From positions 248,001 through 312,000 of the forward strand of contig CAVQAI010000012.1 in the NCBI GenBank assembly GCA_963710495.1: DNA of 64,000 bases, read 5' to 3'. The DNA comes from Bog-756 sp963710495. Lineage in GTDB: Bacteria; Actinomycetota; Acidimicrobiia; Acidimicrobiales; RAAP-2. The notes below the pieces were generated by a model. The model saw nothing but the letters and a program-made list of their open reading frames with translations, ran no database searches and was not told the origin of the DNA. Numbering within the stretch: the first letter of the stretch is position 1; each line of letters opens with the position of its first letter. A program made the position numbers and the translations under genes. Below, in pieces: positions 1-7,948 of the stretch.

Positions 1-851
1 ACCGCGAAGCGGTTCCGAAGGCCGGGAACGATCGACCAAGCGGTACCCTGCCAAGCTTCTATAAGGTTCTGGTTCGAGGTTCCCGAGTTCCCCCCCACGG
101 CGAAGCATGACCCTGAAGCGCAAGAGACCGAACTCAACGAGCTGTTGGATCCGACGCTCGGACTTGCAACGGTCGACCAAGTACTGCCGTTCCACTCTGC
201 GATCAAGGTTTGGCTCTCATAACGGGAACCTGGGGAGGCACTTCCGACCGAGAAGCACAATCCCTCCGTGAGGCATGAGACCGAAGAGAAGCCGGAAAAC
301 CCAGCAACAGTCGGGGACACGTCCGACCACGAGGTCCCGTTCCACTCGTCGATCAGGGATGAGGGAAAGGGCTGGAGGACGGAACCGACTGCGAAACAGA
401 AGTTGGTGGCCGTGCATGTAATCGCCCCGAAGCCGTCGAGCGGCGACGGGCTTGAACCGACGGTCCAAGCGCTCCCGTTCCACTGTTCGATCAACCCTGA
501 GTGACCGACCGCGAGGCACAACGTCGCAGACGGACACGAAACCCCTGTGAGCGTGCCGTTTGGCACGGAGGGCGACAGCGAAACCGACCAGACCGTACCG
601 TCCCAGTGCTCGATCAATGGTTGTAGAGATGCAGGCGGAATCGTCACGTAACCGACCGCGAAGCAGGAGGTCGGACTGGCGCACGAGACCGCACTGAGCG
701 TCTGGGTTCCCGGAGGGGAGGCGGGGTTCGGAGTAGGGACGATGGACCAGGTGGGTCTGGATGCAGAAGCCGCTCCAGGGAGTATCGTAACGCTCAGTCC
801 CACGATCATAATGAGACAACCAGCACGCACCGTCTGTTTCAAGAGCGTCAT
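1..851 (-). CDS. Secreted beta-propeller-like repeat protein, 3' end cut by window edge
   Basis: The frame is open from ATG 851 to the left edge and is preceded by a strong ribosome-binding site (AGGAGG, 7 bases before the ATG). The first ~30 residues form a signal peptide with a hydrophobic core (CLIMIVGLSVTILPG) and an AxA cleavage site. The rest is a repeat: five units carry a pair of cysteines followed by an aliphatic-Gly step (SCASPTSCFAVG, SCPSATLCLAVG, TCTATNFCFAVG, SCLTEGLCFSVG, SCASGSCFAVG), each followed by a LIExWxGxxWS strand. This matches extracellular propeller-like repeat proteins common in actinobacteria; function unknown. The Cys pairs probably form disulfides outside the cell. 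A different frame on the same strand at 217-819 is a shadow. Codon use is less GC-rich than in genes further right. Confidence 0.8.
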   Translation of the reverse strand, partial: MTLLKQTVRAGCLIMIVGLSVTILPGAASASRPTWSIVPTPNPASPPGTQTLSAVSCASPTSCFAVGYVTIPPASLQPLIEHWDGTVWSVSLSPSVPNGTLTGVSCPSATLCLAVGHSGLIEQWNGSAWTVGSSPSPLDGFGAITCTATNFCFAVGSVLQPFPSSLIDEWNGTSWSDVSPTVAGFSGFSSVSCLTEGLCFSVGSASPGSRYESQTLIAEWNGSTWSTVASPSVGSNSSLSSVSCASGSCFAVGGNSGTSNQNLIEAWQGTAWSIVPGLRNRFA

Positions 852-1215
852 AGATGCCTCCTGAACTGGAGTCTTCTAATAATCATGACACTCGGCAAAA
901 GGCCCGACCAGGGCCGAAGGTCCACCTCTGAAGAACGGGTCCTCCTGCACTCGTTTCATCCCTTCAGTTTGTAGAGACTTGTACCTGCCCCTTATCGCAG
1001 GGTATTTGGGACACCCGCTCGTCGACCTGGACCTACCTATTGGTTCAGATTTCATAGTCGGCGGACCGATGATCCCGAGCCAGTACAGCTCGACGTAGCG
1101 GGAGCATGGATGCACCCCGTGCGGGTCCGCCAGCGTCGGTCGTCGAACAGGATCGACCGAGGCCGCGTCCAGGCCGCGCGACATCGCGAGACCGTCGGAA
1201 ATCTTGAACAGCGTT

Positions 1216-1237
1216 CAGCAGTCTCTGGTGACTGCTG
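1216..1237 (+). terminator. Inverted repeat CAGCAGT/ACTGCTG, hairpin
   Basis: Seven perfectly paired bases flank an 8-base loop. No U-run follows, so it is a weak terminator candidate and could be part of a remnant structured RNA. Seen directly; function inferred. Confidence 0.25.
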
Positions 1238-1279
1238 TTTACCGGTTTCAGGTCCGGGACCACTGATACTGCTGAGGTC

Positions 1280-1306
1280 GCAAGTGCGGTTCTTGCTGGC
1301 CCCACC
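1280..1306 (+). other. Degenerate tRNA 3'-end remnant (T-arm plus acceptor strand)
   Basis: GCAAG and CTTGC form a five-pair T-stem around a seven-base loop (TGCGGTT), followed by TGGCCCC, A and CC, as at a tRNA 3' end. The loop departs from the TTCRANY consensus. No matching GGGGCCA acceptor strand or anticodon arm lies upstream, so this is not a complete tRNA. Remnants like this are typically left where an integrative element used a tRNA gene; that reading is inference. Confidence 0.35.
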
Positions 1307-1467
1307 CTCGTCATTCCTAGTCAGAGGCCTTGTCTCGGATCTGGGGACTGCGATGCGGCCAGCAGGTCGAATGTCGCCCGATCGGCGAAGTCATGGGAGA
1401 CATCGGCAGCGATCGGACACGCGAGGCTTGACGCCGGTGAACTGAGCGGAAGGGACCGTGACTGCTC

Positions 1468-2431
1468 GTGACGGGTCACCCGGCTATTAGCGCACGACAC
1501 CTCGGGCAGGCGCCGGCCACGCGCTGGAGGAGGCGGTCACTGCGGTGGCCGACGGCCGTCGCCACGGCGACGCTCCTTGCTCTTTTCGTCCTTTCCTCAT
1601 CGTCGTTGGCCGTCGCGTCCGGCGGGCCGACTCCACCGGCGGGCCGGCAAGGCATCGTCCACTGGCGAATGGTCGGCAGCTACGTCGAGCCGACCCTCAC
1701 CGCTGACCAAGGGCTCGCCACTGTGGCACTACCCGGGGGCGGTACGACGATCGTCTACCGGGGTGACGAGTCCGTACCCCCGACCCTCGCCGCCCGGGGT
1801 TGGACCCACATCGGCGACCCGGACTCGGCCGATGGGTACATTGTCGATGCCTACCAGGGCCCGAGCTCGGGGACGTCGAAGCTCTTCGTGGTAACAACTC
1901 CAACAGGCGCGACGGTCGAGTATGTGCACCCGCTCATCCGCGGCGAGCTCTACAACAACTCGTTCGACGCCATCTCGCCAAACGAGCAGTGGATGGTGTC
2001 GGGAACCTGGGGAACGATCAGCCACCTGCAGGTGTATCCGACGCCGTTGCTCGGTCGCCGCAGCCCGCCGAGAGGCCGAAGCTTGAAGCTCGCCGCATTC
2101 ATCGCCCTGGATCACCCCGTGAACGATGTCCAAGGCTGTGACTTCACCTCTCCAACGAGGCTGGTCTGTTCATCCGACGACGACAGCGGTCAACTGTTCA
2201 CCAACCAGAAACCGTTGCTCGAGGTGAGGCTGGCGCGTCCGTTCAGACGGTCGTCCGGTTCGAGGGCACGTCGTTGACCTCGGCGCCATCCCGCAGGTGA
2301 GCACCTGCACTGGCACATTCGAGGCCGAAGGCGTCGACTACGACGTGAGAACGGGGATCCTGCGGGTCGAGATCATCCAGCCCGGAGCCTGCATTCTCTC
2401 GACGACGGTCATCGAGTACGTCCATCGTTGA
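1468..2431 (+). CDS. Secreted protein of unknown function, frameshifted near 3' end
   Basis: An arginine-rich N-terminus and a hydrophobic segment at about residues 31-50 (ATATLLALFVLSSSSLAVAS) form a signal peptide. The mature part is a soluble domain rich in beta-type residues, with no family I can name. The first frame ends at 2277 with an Arg/Ser-rich tail (RRSSGSRARR) unlike the rest. Sequence with the same character resumes one frame over, giving VVDLGAIPQVSTC through ILSTTVIEYVHR and a stop at 2431, with two more cysteines. The frame must break between about 2228 and 2277. The intact protein would be about 320 residues. A real mutation and an assembly indel cannot be told apart here. 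Confidence 0.65.
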
Positions 2432-2742
2432 GCTGGCGGGCATTGACGGGGAAGGCGAAGTTCGCAGTCTCGGTTGGACTCCTCAGTTGGAGCGGAGCTT
2501 TGGTTTCGAATCGCGCGTCGATTGTCGCCGTCACCTCCGAGCGCCGGCATTTCACGACAGTTCATCCAGGCGTTTGAGCAGCGCATTTCATTCACCAGAG
2601 TTCTTCCAACTCCTCATTTTACCAGCAGATAATGGTGAACTCGCTGGTTCAATTCCAGCTAGCCCACCAAAATCGGCTATGAGCCACGGCGGATCTGGCC
2701 GGACGTGAAACGCCACTCGCGGCACGGTACGCAACGTGCCAT
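2432..2742. other. Intergenic stretch with tRNA 3' remnant
   Basis: No coding region is supported here. The only recognisable element is the tRNA 3'-terminal segment at 2643-2669. A 73-codon plus-strand frame across it simply translates the tRNA remnant. Confidence 0.5.
2643..2669 (+). other. tRNA 3'-terminal remnant with CCA, possible attachment site
   Basis: GCTGG and CCAGC pair perfectly as a five-base T-stem around the canonical loop TTCAATT, followed by TAGCCCA and an encoded CCA. That is exactly the layout of a bacterial tRNA 3' end. The 70 bases upstream contain no TGGGCTA partner strand, no D-arm and no credible anticodon arm, so only the 3' third is present. Site-specific integrases usually recombine at this part of a tRNA, leaving such a copy at an element end. 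No integrase gene lies in the window. Confidence 0.55.
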
Positions 2743-3202
2743 CTATTGCCGGGACTGTGATTCCTGCAGAAACTGGTCTCTCTTCGTTTCGTCAGCGAAG
2801 ACCAGGATCGCCCAAGCGTGCTCGCGCCGTTTCGCCGGAGCGTCTCGTAGCGGTGATTCCCGTCCTCCAGGAAATATTGGCCGTCACGGTGTGACACCAA
2901 GAGCGGCGGGGGGCGCCATCCTTGGTCAACGCTGTGCTTCATCGCCTCAACGTCGGATTCCCAGTCCTCCTGGGCCACGGGGACGACAACCTCGTCTTCG
3001 TCAGGTCCGGCCATCGGGGTGAGTTGGTCGAGTTCGAACAGAATCGGTCCCAGGTAGGCGCATCGCTGAAGGCGAGGTCGGCAGCCAGCGACTCGTTATC
3101 ACTGCCCGGGCTCTTGAGGAAGTCGAGCACCCATTCCGCCAGCCGGCCTTCGCTTTCGGCGCGCTGGGCGGAATCAAGAGAGAACTCATCGCCACCGGTC
3201 AT
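2743..3202 (-). CDS. ParB-like domain protein, interrupted by two frameshifts
   Basis: The start ATG (3202) overlaps the stop of the HAD gene (ATGA), so the two are translationally coupled. The first frame reads MTGGDEFSLD to AADLAFSDA; one missing base near 3057-3062 moves it to YLGPILFELDQLTP and the PLLVSHRDGQYFLEDGNHR region; a second missing base near 2820-2826 gives AWAILVFADETKRDQFLQ and the stop at 2743. DGNHR followed by an ETLRRNGA helix is the hallmark of the ParB/sulfiredoxin-like fold that binds or cuts nucleotides. Full length would be about 153 residues. Chromosome-partition ParB is unlikely, as there is no ParA and the protein is too short. Function unknown. Confidence 0.6.
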
Positions 3203-3936
3203 TCGGGCGATCGCCCACTCGATGTCCCAGCGATAAGTTCGGCGAGTGCAGCCAAAGATGGAACCCGCTCGTAGTCAGCGTCGCAATGGAGGCCGAGCGG
3301 ATCCATGAGGAAAGGGCGGATTCCTGCCCGCCGGGCGCCGACCACGTCGATGGCGGGCATGTCACCGACGAACCAGACCTCCTCCGCTCTCAGGCTGAGG
3401 AGGTCAAGGGCGGCTTCAAAGATCCGAGGATCGGGCTTCATCACACCGACCGCGCCAGAGTCGACGACACACTGGACATCCACGCCCAAACCGGGGCCCA
3501 CCTGGCAGAGCTCGAGCAGGGAGAGCCGTTGGGCCATCATGCCGTCCGCATTTGAGACGATACCGAGTTGTAGACCCGCATCGGCCAGGACCTGTAGACC
3601 CTCTCGGCTGCCTGGCACTGGTTCGTCCCACAGTGCCGCATCGGCGAATTCGCTGTCGATGTGGCGATGCGCCTCGTCTTGCCAATCATCGGGTACGCCG
3701 CACTCGACAACGTAGGTCTCGAGGTATTCGAACCAGGTCTCGGCCCATCTCGCCTCGACATCGAGGTGAGTCCCGAACCGGGCAGCGGCCCGGTAGTGCG
3801 CATCAGTCAGCACGTCTGGGTTAACTGAGCATTCTGCCCGGGCGAATGCTCCGAGGACCCGCTCGGTGTCGGGGAGCACAAACACGCCTCCGGCATCGAG
3901 GAGTACGGCCGCGGGAAGGTCGGCAGCTGGGGCCAT
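3199..3936 (-). CDS. HAD-superfamily hydrolase
   Basis: This is a cytosolic haloacid-dehalogenase-type hydrolase, probably a phosphatase; substrate unknown. All four motifs are visible: motif I VLLDAGGVF (nucleophile Asp, but DAGG instead of the usual DxDGT), motif II GIVSNADG, motif III MKPDPRIF with the conserved Lys, and motif IV WFVGDMPAIDVVGARRAG. An alpha-helical cap lies between motifs I and II, as in subfamily I. I prefer ATG 3936 (AGGT at suitable spacing); a GTG at 3963 adds nine residues. The stop overlaps the start of the ParB-like gene. A Gly in place of the second motif-I Asp could weaken classical phosphatase chemistry. Confidence 0.85.
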   Translation of the reverse strand: MAPAADLPAAVLLDAGGVFVLPDTERVLGAFARAECSVNPDVLTDAHYRAAARFGTHLDVEARWAETWFEYLETYVVECGVPDDWQDEAHRHIDSEFADAALWDEPVPGSREGLQVLADAGLQLGIVSNADGMMAQRLSLLELCQVGPGLGVDVQCVVDSGAVGVMKPDPRIFEAALDLLSLRAEEVWFVGDMPAIDVVGARRAGIRPFLMDPLGLHCDADYERVPSLAALAELIAGTSSGRSPE

Positions 3937-4017
3937 AGCTAGGACCTGCGTTCCATCAGGCACGACACTGATCGTGAGCGAGAATCCGATAGTGCGACGA
4001 GGCGCATGGTTTGGGTG

Positions 4018-4455
4018 CTAGCGCACGATCGTGACTGGACACTTGGCGTGTATCGAACACTGCTGGCTGACGGAACCGAGCAACAGTGCCTTGAAGCCCC
4101 CAAGACCCCGAGCGCCGACAACGAGTAAGTCGGCTCCGTCGGTAGAGTCGAGCAGCACCGTCACTGGGTGAGCCTCATGCCCCTCGCCGACGGTGGTTAC
4201 CCCGGGAGCCAACTCTCCCACACGGGCTACGGCCTCCTCGACGAGCCTGTCCATGCTCATTTGAACTTCCTCTTTGGTGACATGCACGTAGCCGGGTTCG
4301 TAGGCGGTTTGAATTTCCAACACTGCACCGGTCAGCTTCGCCTGTATGGCCGCCCAATCGAGGGCTTTCGCAGCCGACGCCGATCCGTCCACCCCGACCA
4401 CGATCCGGTGGCTCGAACTCGCTGCGTCCGCTCCCTTTTCCTGTTCGGTCGACAT
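4018..4455 (-). CDS. Universal stress protein (UspA family)
   Basis: A single Usp domain of 145 residues. It opens with the beta-strand HRIVVGVDGSASAAKAL and ends with the ATP-binding signature GARGLGGFKALLLGSVSQQC (G-2x-G-9x-G(S/T)), followed by CPVTIVR. Such proteins act in the cytosol as ATP-binding stress modulators. The ATG at 4455 is chosen because AAGGAG lies 8 bases upstream; a GTG at 4464 is too close to that site. The STAS-domain gene upstream ends at 4461, so the two form one short operon, suggesting a stress-response context. Confidence 0.9.
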   Translation of the reverse strand: MSTEQEKGADAASSSHRIVVGVDGSASAAKALDWAAIQAKLTGAVLEIQTAYEPGYVHVTKEEVQMSMDRLVEEAVARVGELAPGVTTVGEGHEAHPVTVLLDSTDGADLLVVGARGLGGFKALLLGSVSQQCSIHAKCPVTIVR

Positions 4456-4460
4456 AGTGG

Positions 4461-4886
4461 TCACTCCTTCCTGACGTTCTCGTCTTGGGGATGAAGCTCA
4501 GATTGAGGGAGCCGAACAACCGGATGACGGTGGTCGTCAAACGCGGCTACCTGCGCGCACCAAGCGGTGTCTGCTTTTCGCCCGCGCCTGCCATTCCTGG
4601 CCGGGAAGGGATGGTTTAGGGTCAATCCGTCCCAAGAGAGGTAACCCCCTGACTTATGGATGAGCCGTTGGAGCATATTCAGTCCCCGGACGGCACCCTC
4701 ATCTGGCACACAAAGCGCGAAAGTCTCTAGTTCGAAATCCTCGCGTCCTTCCCGGATCAACTCGTCCACCAGTGCAGCAACATTCATCGCAGTCTCGTCG
4801 GTGAGGGTCCCGCCCAGTCTGGTAGTCGCGCGAGTCTCATTGACATCGACCGATATCTCGAGCGCCACATCCCGTTTCCAGGCCAC
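4461..4886 (-). CDS. STAS-like domain protein
   Basis: The core VALEISVDVNETRATTRLGG, then LTDETAMNVAALVDELI and FALCVPDEGAVRGLNMLQRLI, resembles an anti-sigma-factor-antagonist (STAS) fold: a beta strand, a loop and two helices. The phosphorylatable Ser of classical antagonists is not obvious. The start is uncertain: the frame stays open to 5198, but its upstream part (Ser/Arg/Trp-rich) does not look coding, so I place the start at GTG 4886. The stop sits directly before the universal stress gene with overlapping start region, so co-expression is likely. Confidence 0.5.
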   Translation of the reverse strand: MAWKRDVALEISVDVNETRATTRLGGTLTDETAMNVAALVDELIREGREDFELETFALCVPDEGAVRGLNMLQRLIHKSGGYLSWDGLTLNHPFPARNGRRGRKADTAWCAQVAAFDDHRHPVVRLPQSELHPQDENVRKE

Positions 4887-5222
4887 ACGCTCGTCGCATT
4901 GCCGACCGCACTCCGGCGGATGGGAAGACCACAGAGCCTCGCATCCCGCCGACCCTGTCAGACACATGGCTCTACTCACTACGCCAAACCCCCACTGGGG
5001 CGATGATCGCCTCGATTGGCTGAGCCACTGACCCCACTGAGCAACCATCTCGCAACTGCGATATCCCAAACAGGGCCAAAGGTCACATGACGAGGCAGTA
5101 GTTTTCCCACCGATTCGAGTGCTCCAGGCTGAGCGGGAGTGGGCCGCCGGCGGATCGAACGAGCTACGAAACCGCGAACGTAGAGCTTGCTGTCGCATTT
5201 CGCGCGTATGGGTGTGACGAGC
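4887..5222. other. Intergenic region, no gene supported
   Basis: It lies between the STAS-like gene start and the 3' end of the lipoprotein gene, both on the minus strand. It must contain the promoter of the STAS/Usp pair, but I could not identify convincing -35 and -10 boxes. Open frames here have atypical composition. Confidence 0.4.
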
Positions 5223-5669
5223 TCAGCCGATGTGGGGATGACCGAACCGGAGGGGGGCGCTTCTCAAGATGACGGTCCCGAGCAACGCATTCGCCGGGGT
5301 GCTCAGGACGACCACGGCGAGGTGCCCGGCGGGCCGTCCCCGTGGCTGGGTCACCGATTCGGCCGTGAATTGCCCCGAAAAGGCGAACAGGCAGATCGGT
5401 CGAGTCATCGCTCCGGCAACATGGAGGTCGTCGACAAAGTGGGGGTAGCTCTTCTGCAGCTTCGCCACCGTCGAACGCTGGACTCCGACCAGCTTGCCGG
5501 CTGAATGCACCGCCTTCGTGGCTGAGGGCAACGCCAGATAGCACGCGCTCTGGGAGGTCCCGAGATCGCTCCGGGCCGCGGTGCAGCCGCCGAGCCCGAG
5601 CGCGATGGCGACGACGACGCAGATGGTGACCGCGCCGGCACCGGAGCGAACTTGCGCCTCGGTCCCCAT
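5223..5669 (-). CDS. Small lipoprotein
   Basis: 148 residues with a lipoprotein signal peptide: hydrophobic AVTICVVVAIALGLGGC ending in a lipobox (LGGC, Cys about residue 29), so it is probably lipid-anchored on the outer face of the membrane. The mature domain contains two further cysteines and a QKSYPHFVDDLHVAG helix; no family recognised. It starts 10 bases downstream of the UPF0104 gene on the same strand, suggesting co-transcription. Confidence 0.7.
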   Translation of the reverse strand: MGTEAQVRSGAGAVTICVVVAIALGLGGCTAARSDLGTSQSACYLALPSATKAVHSAGKLVGVQRSTVAKLQKSYPHFVDDLHVAGAMTRPICLFAFSGQFTAESVTQPRGRPAGHLAVVVLSTPANALLGTVILRSAPLRFGHPHIG

Positions 5670-5679
5670 GGTCCGGCCG

Positions 5680-6879
5680 TCATGGCGGGGACACCCTCGA
5701 CGGGTCAGATCGCGGCACGGGCACGGACGCCAGGGCGGGATCGGATCCCAATCCGGCCGAGACGGGCGCGGTCATCGCCTGACGGTTCCAGCGGCCACGC
5801 CGCACCTCGAGCGCCAACTCGCCACAGAGCGCCCAGCCGACGACGAGGACGAGCCAGAAGCTGACCAGTCGATAGAGGAGCACCGCATCGACCGTCGGTG
5901 TCTGGGCCCCACCGAATTCGACCAGGGCGATGGTGATGCTTCCCTCGACCGCACCCAGACCTCCAGGGGTGATGGGAAGGGCCGCGGCTAGTTGACCGGC
6001 TCCGTAGGCGAGCAACAAGCCCTTCCAGGGGATGCTCGAGTGGATGGCCAAGAACATGACGGCGAAGCACCCGCAGTCGAACAGCCAGTTCGCCGTGCCC
6101 CACAGCACGATTCGGATGAGCTGCCGCCATCCCAAGCGGACGGCGGTGATCGATCGCATGATCCGGTCGATCCGGGCAGAGGTGTCACCCTTCGGTCGCC
6201 CGATCGTCGAATGTGACGCACTCAATGTCGTCGAGACCACGCGAAACAGCGGTCGTTCGTAGACGAAGAGGGCCCCGACCGCGATGGTGACGAGAAACGT
6301 ACCGATGATTGCCGGGATGAGGTCGAAAGAGGCACCTTGGCTCGTGGCCAGGGCCAGTCCGGCTGTGGCGATCAATGAGAGCGACACGGCCGCGGCAACG
6401 ATCGTCCCGACCGCCGACCAGGCGGCCAGCACACTGTCGGCGCCGAATCGGCGATACCACCTGAAGCCATAGATAGCGGATATGGCAGGCCCTCCCGGGA
6501 GCGAGTTGGCCAACGCCTGTGCTGCGTAGGTCAACTTCGCCACGGGCCCGAACCTCGTGTGGAGGCCACCACACCGCAAGAGGCTGCGCTGCATCTGCGC
6601 GAAGCACGCAAATGAGAGCGCTTCCAAGATGACGGCCATGGCGATCCAGTACCAGTTCAGGTCGGAGACCACTCCGGAGAACCCTGACAACTCGTCGGTG
6701 TGCGAAGCCAGCACCCAGACGGCGATGGCGACGATGCCCAGTCCGAGCACATACCTGGTGACCGGCCAGGCGCGACGGAAGGCGATACGGAGCCCGGTTT
6801 GGCCGTTGTCCCGAGGGACCGACTCCTCAATGGTGAGTTGGTCGTCAGCCTCCGTCACCGCTCCAGTCTCCAGCCCCAT
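5680..6879 (-). CDS. UPF0104/lysylphosphatidylglycerol-synthase-type membrane protein
   Basis: A 399-residue integral membrane protein with about eight hydrophobic helices and polar ends of ~40 residues. The diagnostic segment is LPITPGGLGAVEGSITIAL, the family's PGG-G-x-E motif, with upstream SLPGGPAISAIYGFRWYRRF as the first half of the same signature. Family members are flippase-like or synthase transmembrane domains found near lipid and glycan genes; this one lacks a soluble aminoacyltransferase domain. It leads a two-gene unit with the lipoprotein. A GTG at about codon 8 is an alternative start. Confidence 0.85.
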   Translation of the reverse strand: MGLETGAVTEADDQLTIEESVPRDNGQTGLRIAFRRAWPVTRYVLGLGIVAIAVWVLASHTDELSGFSGVVSDLNWYWIAMAVILEALSFACFAQMQRSLLRCGGLHTRFGPVAKLTYAAQALANSLPGGPAISAIYGFRWYRRFGADSVLAAWSAVGTIVAAAVSLSLIATAGLALATSQGASFDLIPAIIGTFLVTIAVGALFVYERPLFRVVSTTLSASHSTIGRPKGDTSARIDRIMRSITAVRLGWRQLIRIVLWGTANWLFDCGCFAVMFLAIHSSIPWKGLLLAYGAGQLAAALPITPGGLGAVEGSITIALVEFGGAQTPTVDAVLLYRLVSFWLVLVVGWALCGELALEVRRGRWNRQAMTAPVSAGLGSDPALASVPVPRSDPSRVSPP

Positions 6880-6970
6880 GGCTGCTCGTGTGGGTCATAC
6901 CGAGTGTGACCTCTCCGCACGTCTGCGGTGGCCTTGTCTCGAATCGGCACGCGGCCACGGGGAACCTCGG

Positions 6971-7040
6971 GCCGGACCGAGGCACGGAACGCGGACCGAA
7001 GCACGAGCCGGACCGAAGCACAAGCCGAACGAGGCAAGCG
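6971..7040. repeat. Degenerate ~17-bp tandem repeat, four units
   Basis: Units beginning GCCGGACCGAGGCAC, GCGGACCGAAGCAC, GCCGGACCGAAGCAC and GCCGAACGAGGCAAG lie head to tail in the gap between divergent UPF0104 and thioesterase genes. Seen directly; no function assigned. Confidence 0.6.
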
Positions 7041-7111
7041 AAGAGCGTAGGCGCAGGAGAAGGGTCGGCAGTGTCGGCCGTCCCGGGCAGGCGGGCGCAC
7101 GGCGGAGCCGC

Positions 7112-7924
7112 CCCTGCTACCTTGCGGCCATCGGAGCCCTCGAGGATGCCCTGACGCTTCAGCCGGAAGGCGGCCAGAATTGGAGCGTGGTTGCCGACCC
7201 CGACCACGAGTCGACGAACGCCATGTACGGGGGCTGGACCCTCGCGGTGATGCTCCGAGCAGTCGAGGAGGTGTCCGGCAACAGGGATGCAACCCCGACA
7301 TCGATTGCCGCCAGCTTTGTCAGTCGGATCGAACCGGGTCGGGCCTTGAGGATTTCGGTGCGGGCGCTCGGTGGCAGTGAATCGGTGAGCCACTGGCTGG
7401 CCGAGGTGGCTCCGAAGGAGGGAGAGGGAATGCTCGCCCTTGCTCTCGTGGTCGTCTCGGCCGCCCGCCCGTCGGACGGCCACATGGAGGTCACCATGCC
7501 GGAGGCCCCCGATCCCGACAACAACTTGGAGGTCTTCCATCCTCCGGGACCACAGGGCCAGCAGGTCGTGCTCCGGCCGATCGTCGGGTTCCCTCCCTTC
7601 GGTCGAGCGGACACCTACTCGACCGCCTGGGTACGCGACCTCAGCCACCGACCCGTCGACTACCAGCAGCTGGCCTACCTGGCCGATGAGCGGGCACCGC
7701 GATCGTTCCACTGGAGCGATGGCCCGAGGCCGAGCGCCACCATGACGATGTCGGTCTCCTTCCATGCCACCAGGGAGGAACTGGCCGGCGTCGGCGACGA
7801 CTACATCCTGAGCGAGGCGTTCGGTGTGAAGGCGGCGTGGTCGACCTCCGAGGAGCACCTCAGGTTGTGGAGCCGGCAGGGCAACCTGCTCGCCACGTCG
7901 CAACAATTGGCCCGGTATCGCTGA
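7112..7924 (+). CDS. TesB-like acyl-CoA thioesterase, start unclear
   Basis: About 265 residues forming two hot-dog domains, as in acyl-CoA thioesterase II: AMYGGWTLAVMLRAVEEV in the first and SFHWSDGPRPSATMTMSVSFHA in the second, ending in REGN-type RLWSRQGNLLATSQQLARYR. It would hydrolyse acyl-CoA in the cytosol. No in-frame ATG, GTG or TTG lies near the expected N-terminus (LAAIGALEDALTLQPEG), so the coordinates mark only where similarity begins. Either a rare start is used or a base is missing just upstream. A small conserved gene follows 25 bases downstream. Confidence 0.75.
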   Translation, partial: PCYLAAIGALEDALTLQPEGGQNWSVVADPDHESTNAMYGGWTLAVMLRAVEEVSGNRDATPTSIAASFVSRIEPGRALRISVRALGGSESVSHWLAEVAPKEGEGMLALALVVVSAARPSDGHMEVTMPEAPDPDNNLEVFHPPGPQGQQVVLRPIVGFPPFGRADTYSTAWVRDLSHRPVDYQQLAYLADERAPRSFHWSDGPRPSATMTMSVSFHATREELAGVGDDYILSEAFGVKAAWSTSEEHLRLWSRQGNLLATSQQLARYR

Positions 7925-7948
7925 GCTCGGATCGGGAGGCCCAGGAAC

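Larger units (their letters stand above)
852..1467. other. Gene-poor interval with a hairpin and a tRNA-like remnant
   Basis: I see no convincing coding region in these 616 bases; the three short open frames have unlike compositions and no recognisable motif. The interval holds the upstream region of the leftmost gene (minus), a perfect 7-bp inverted repeat at 1216-1237 and a tRNA T-arm-like sequence at 1280-1306 (listed separately). It also contains whatever promoter serves the plus-strand gene at 1468. Confidence 0.5.
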
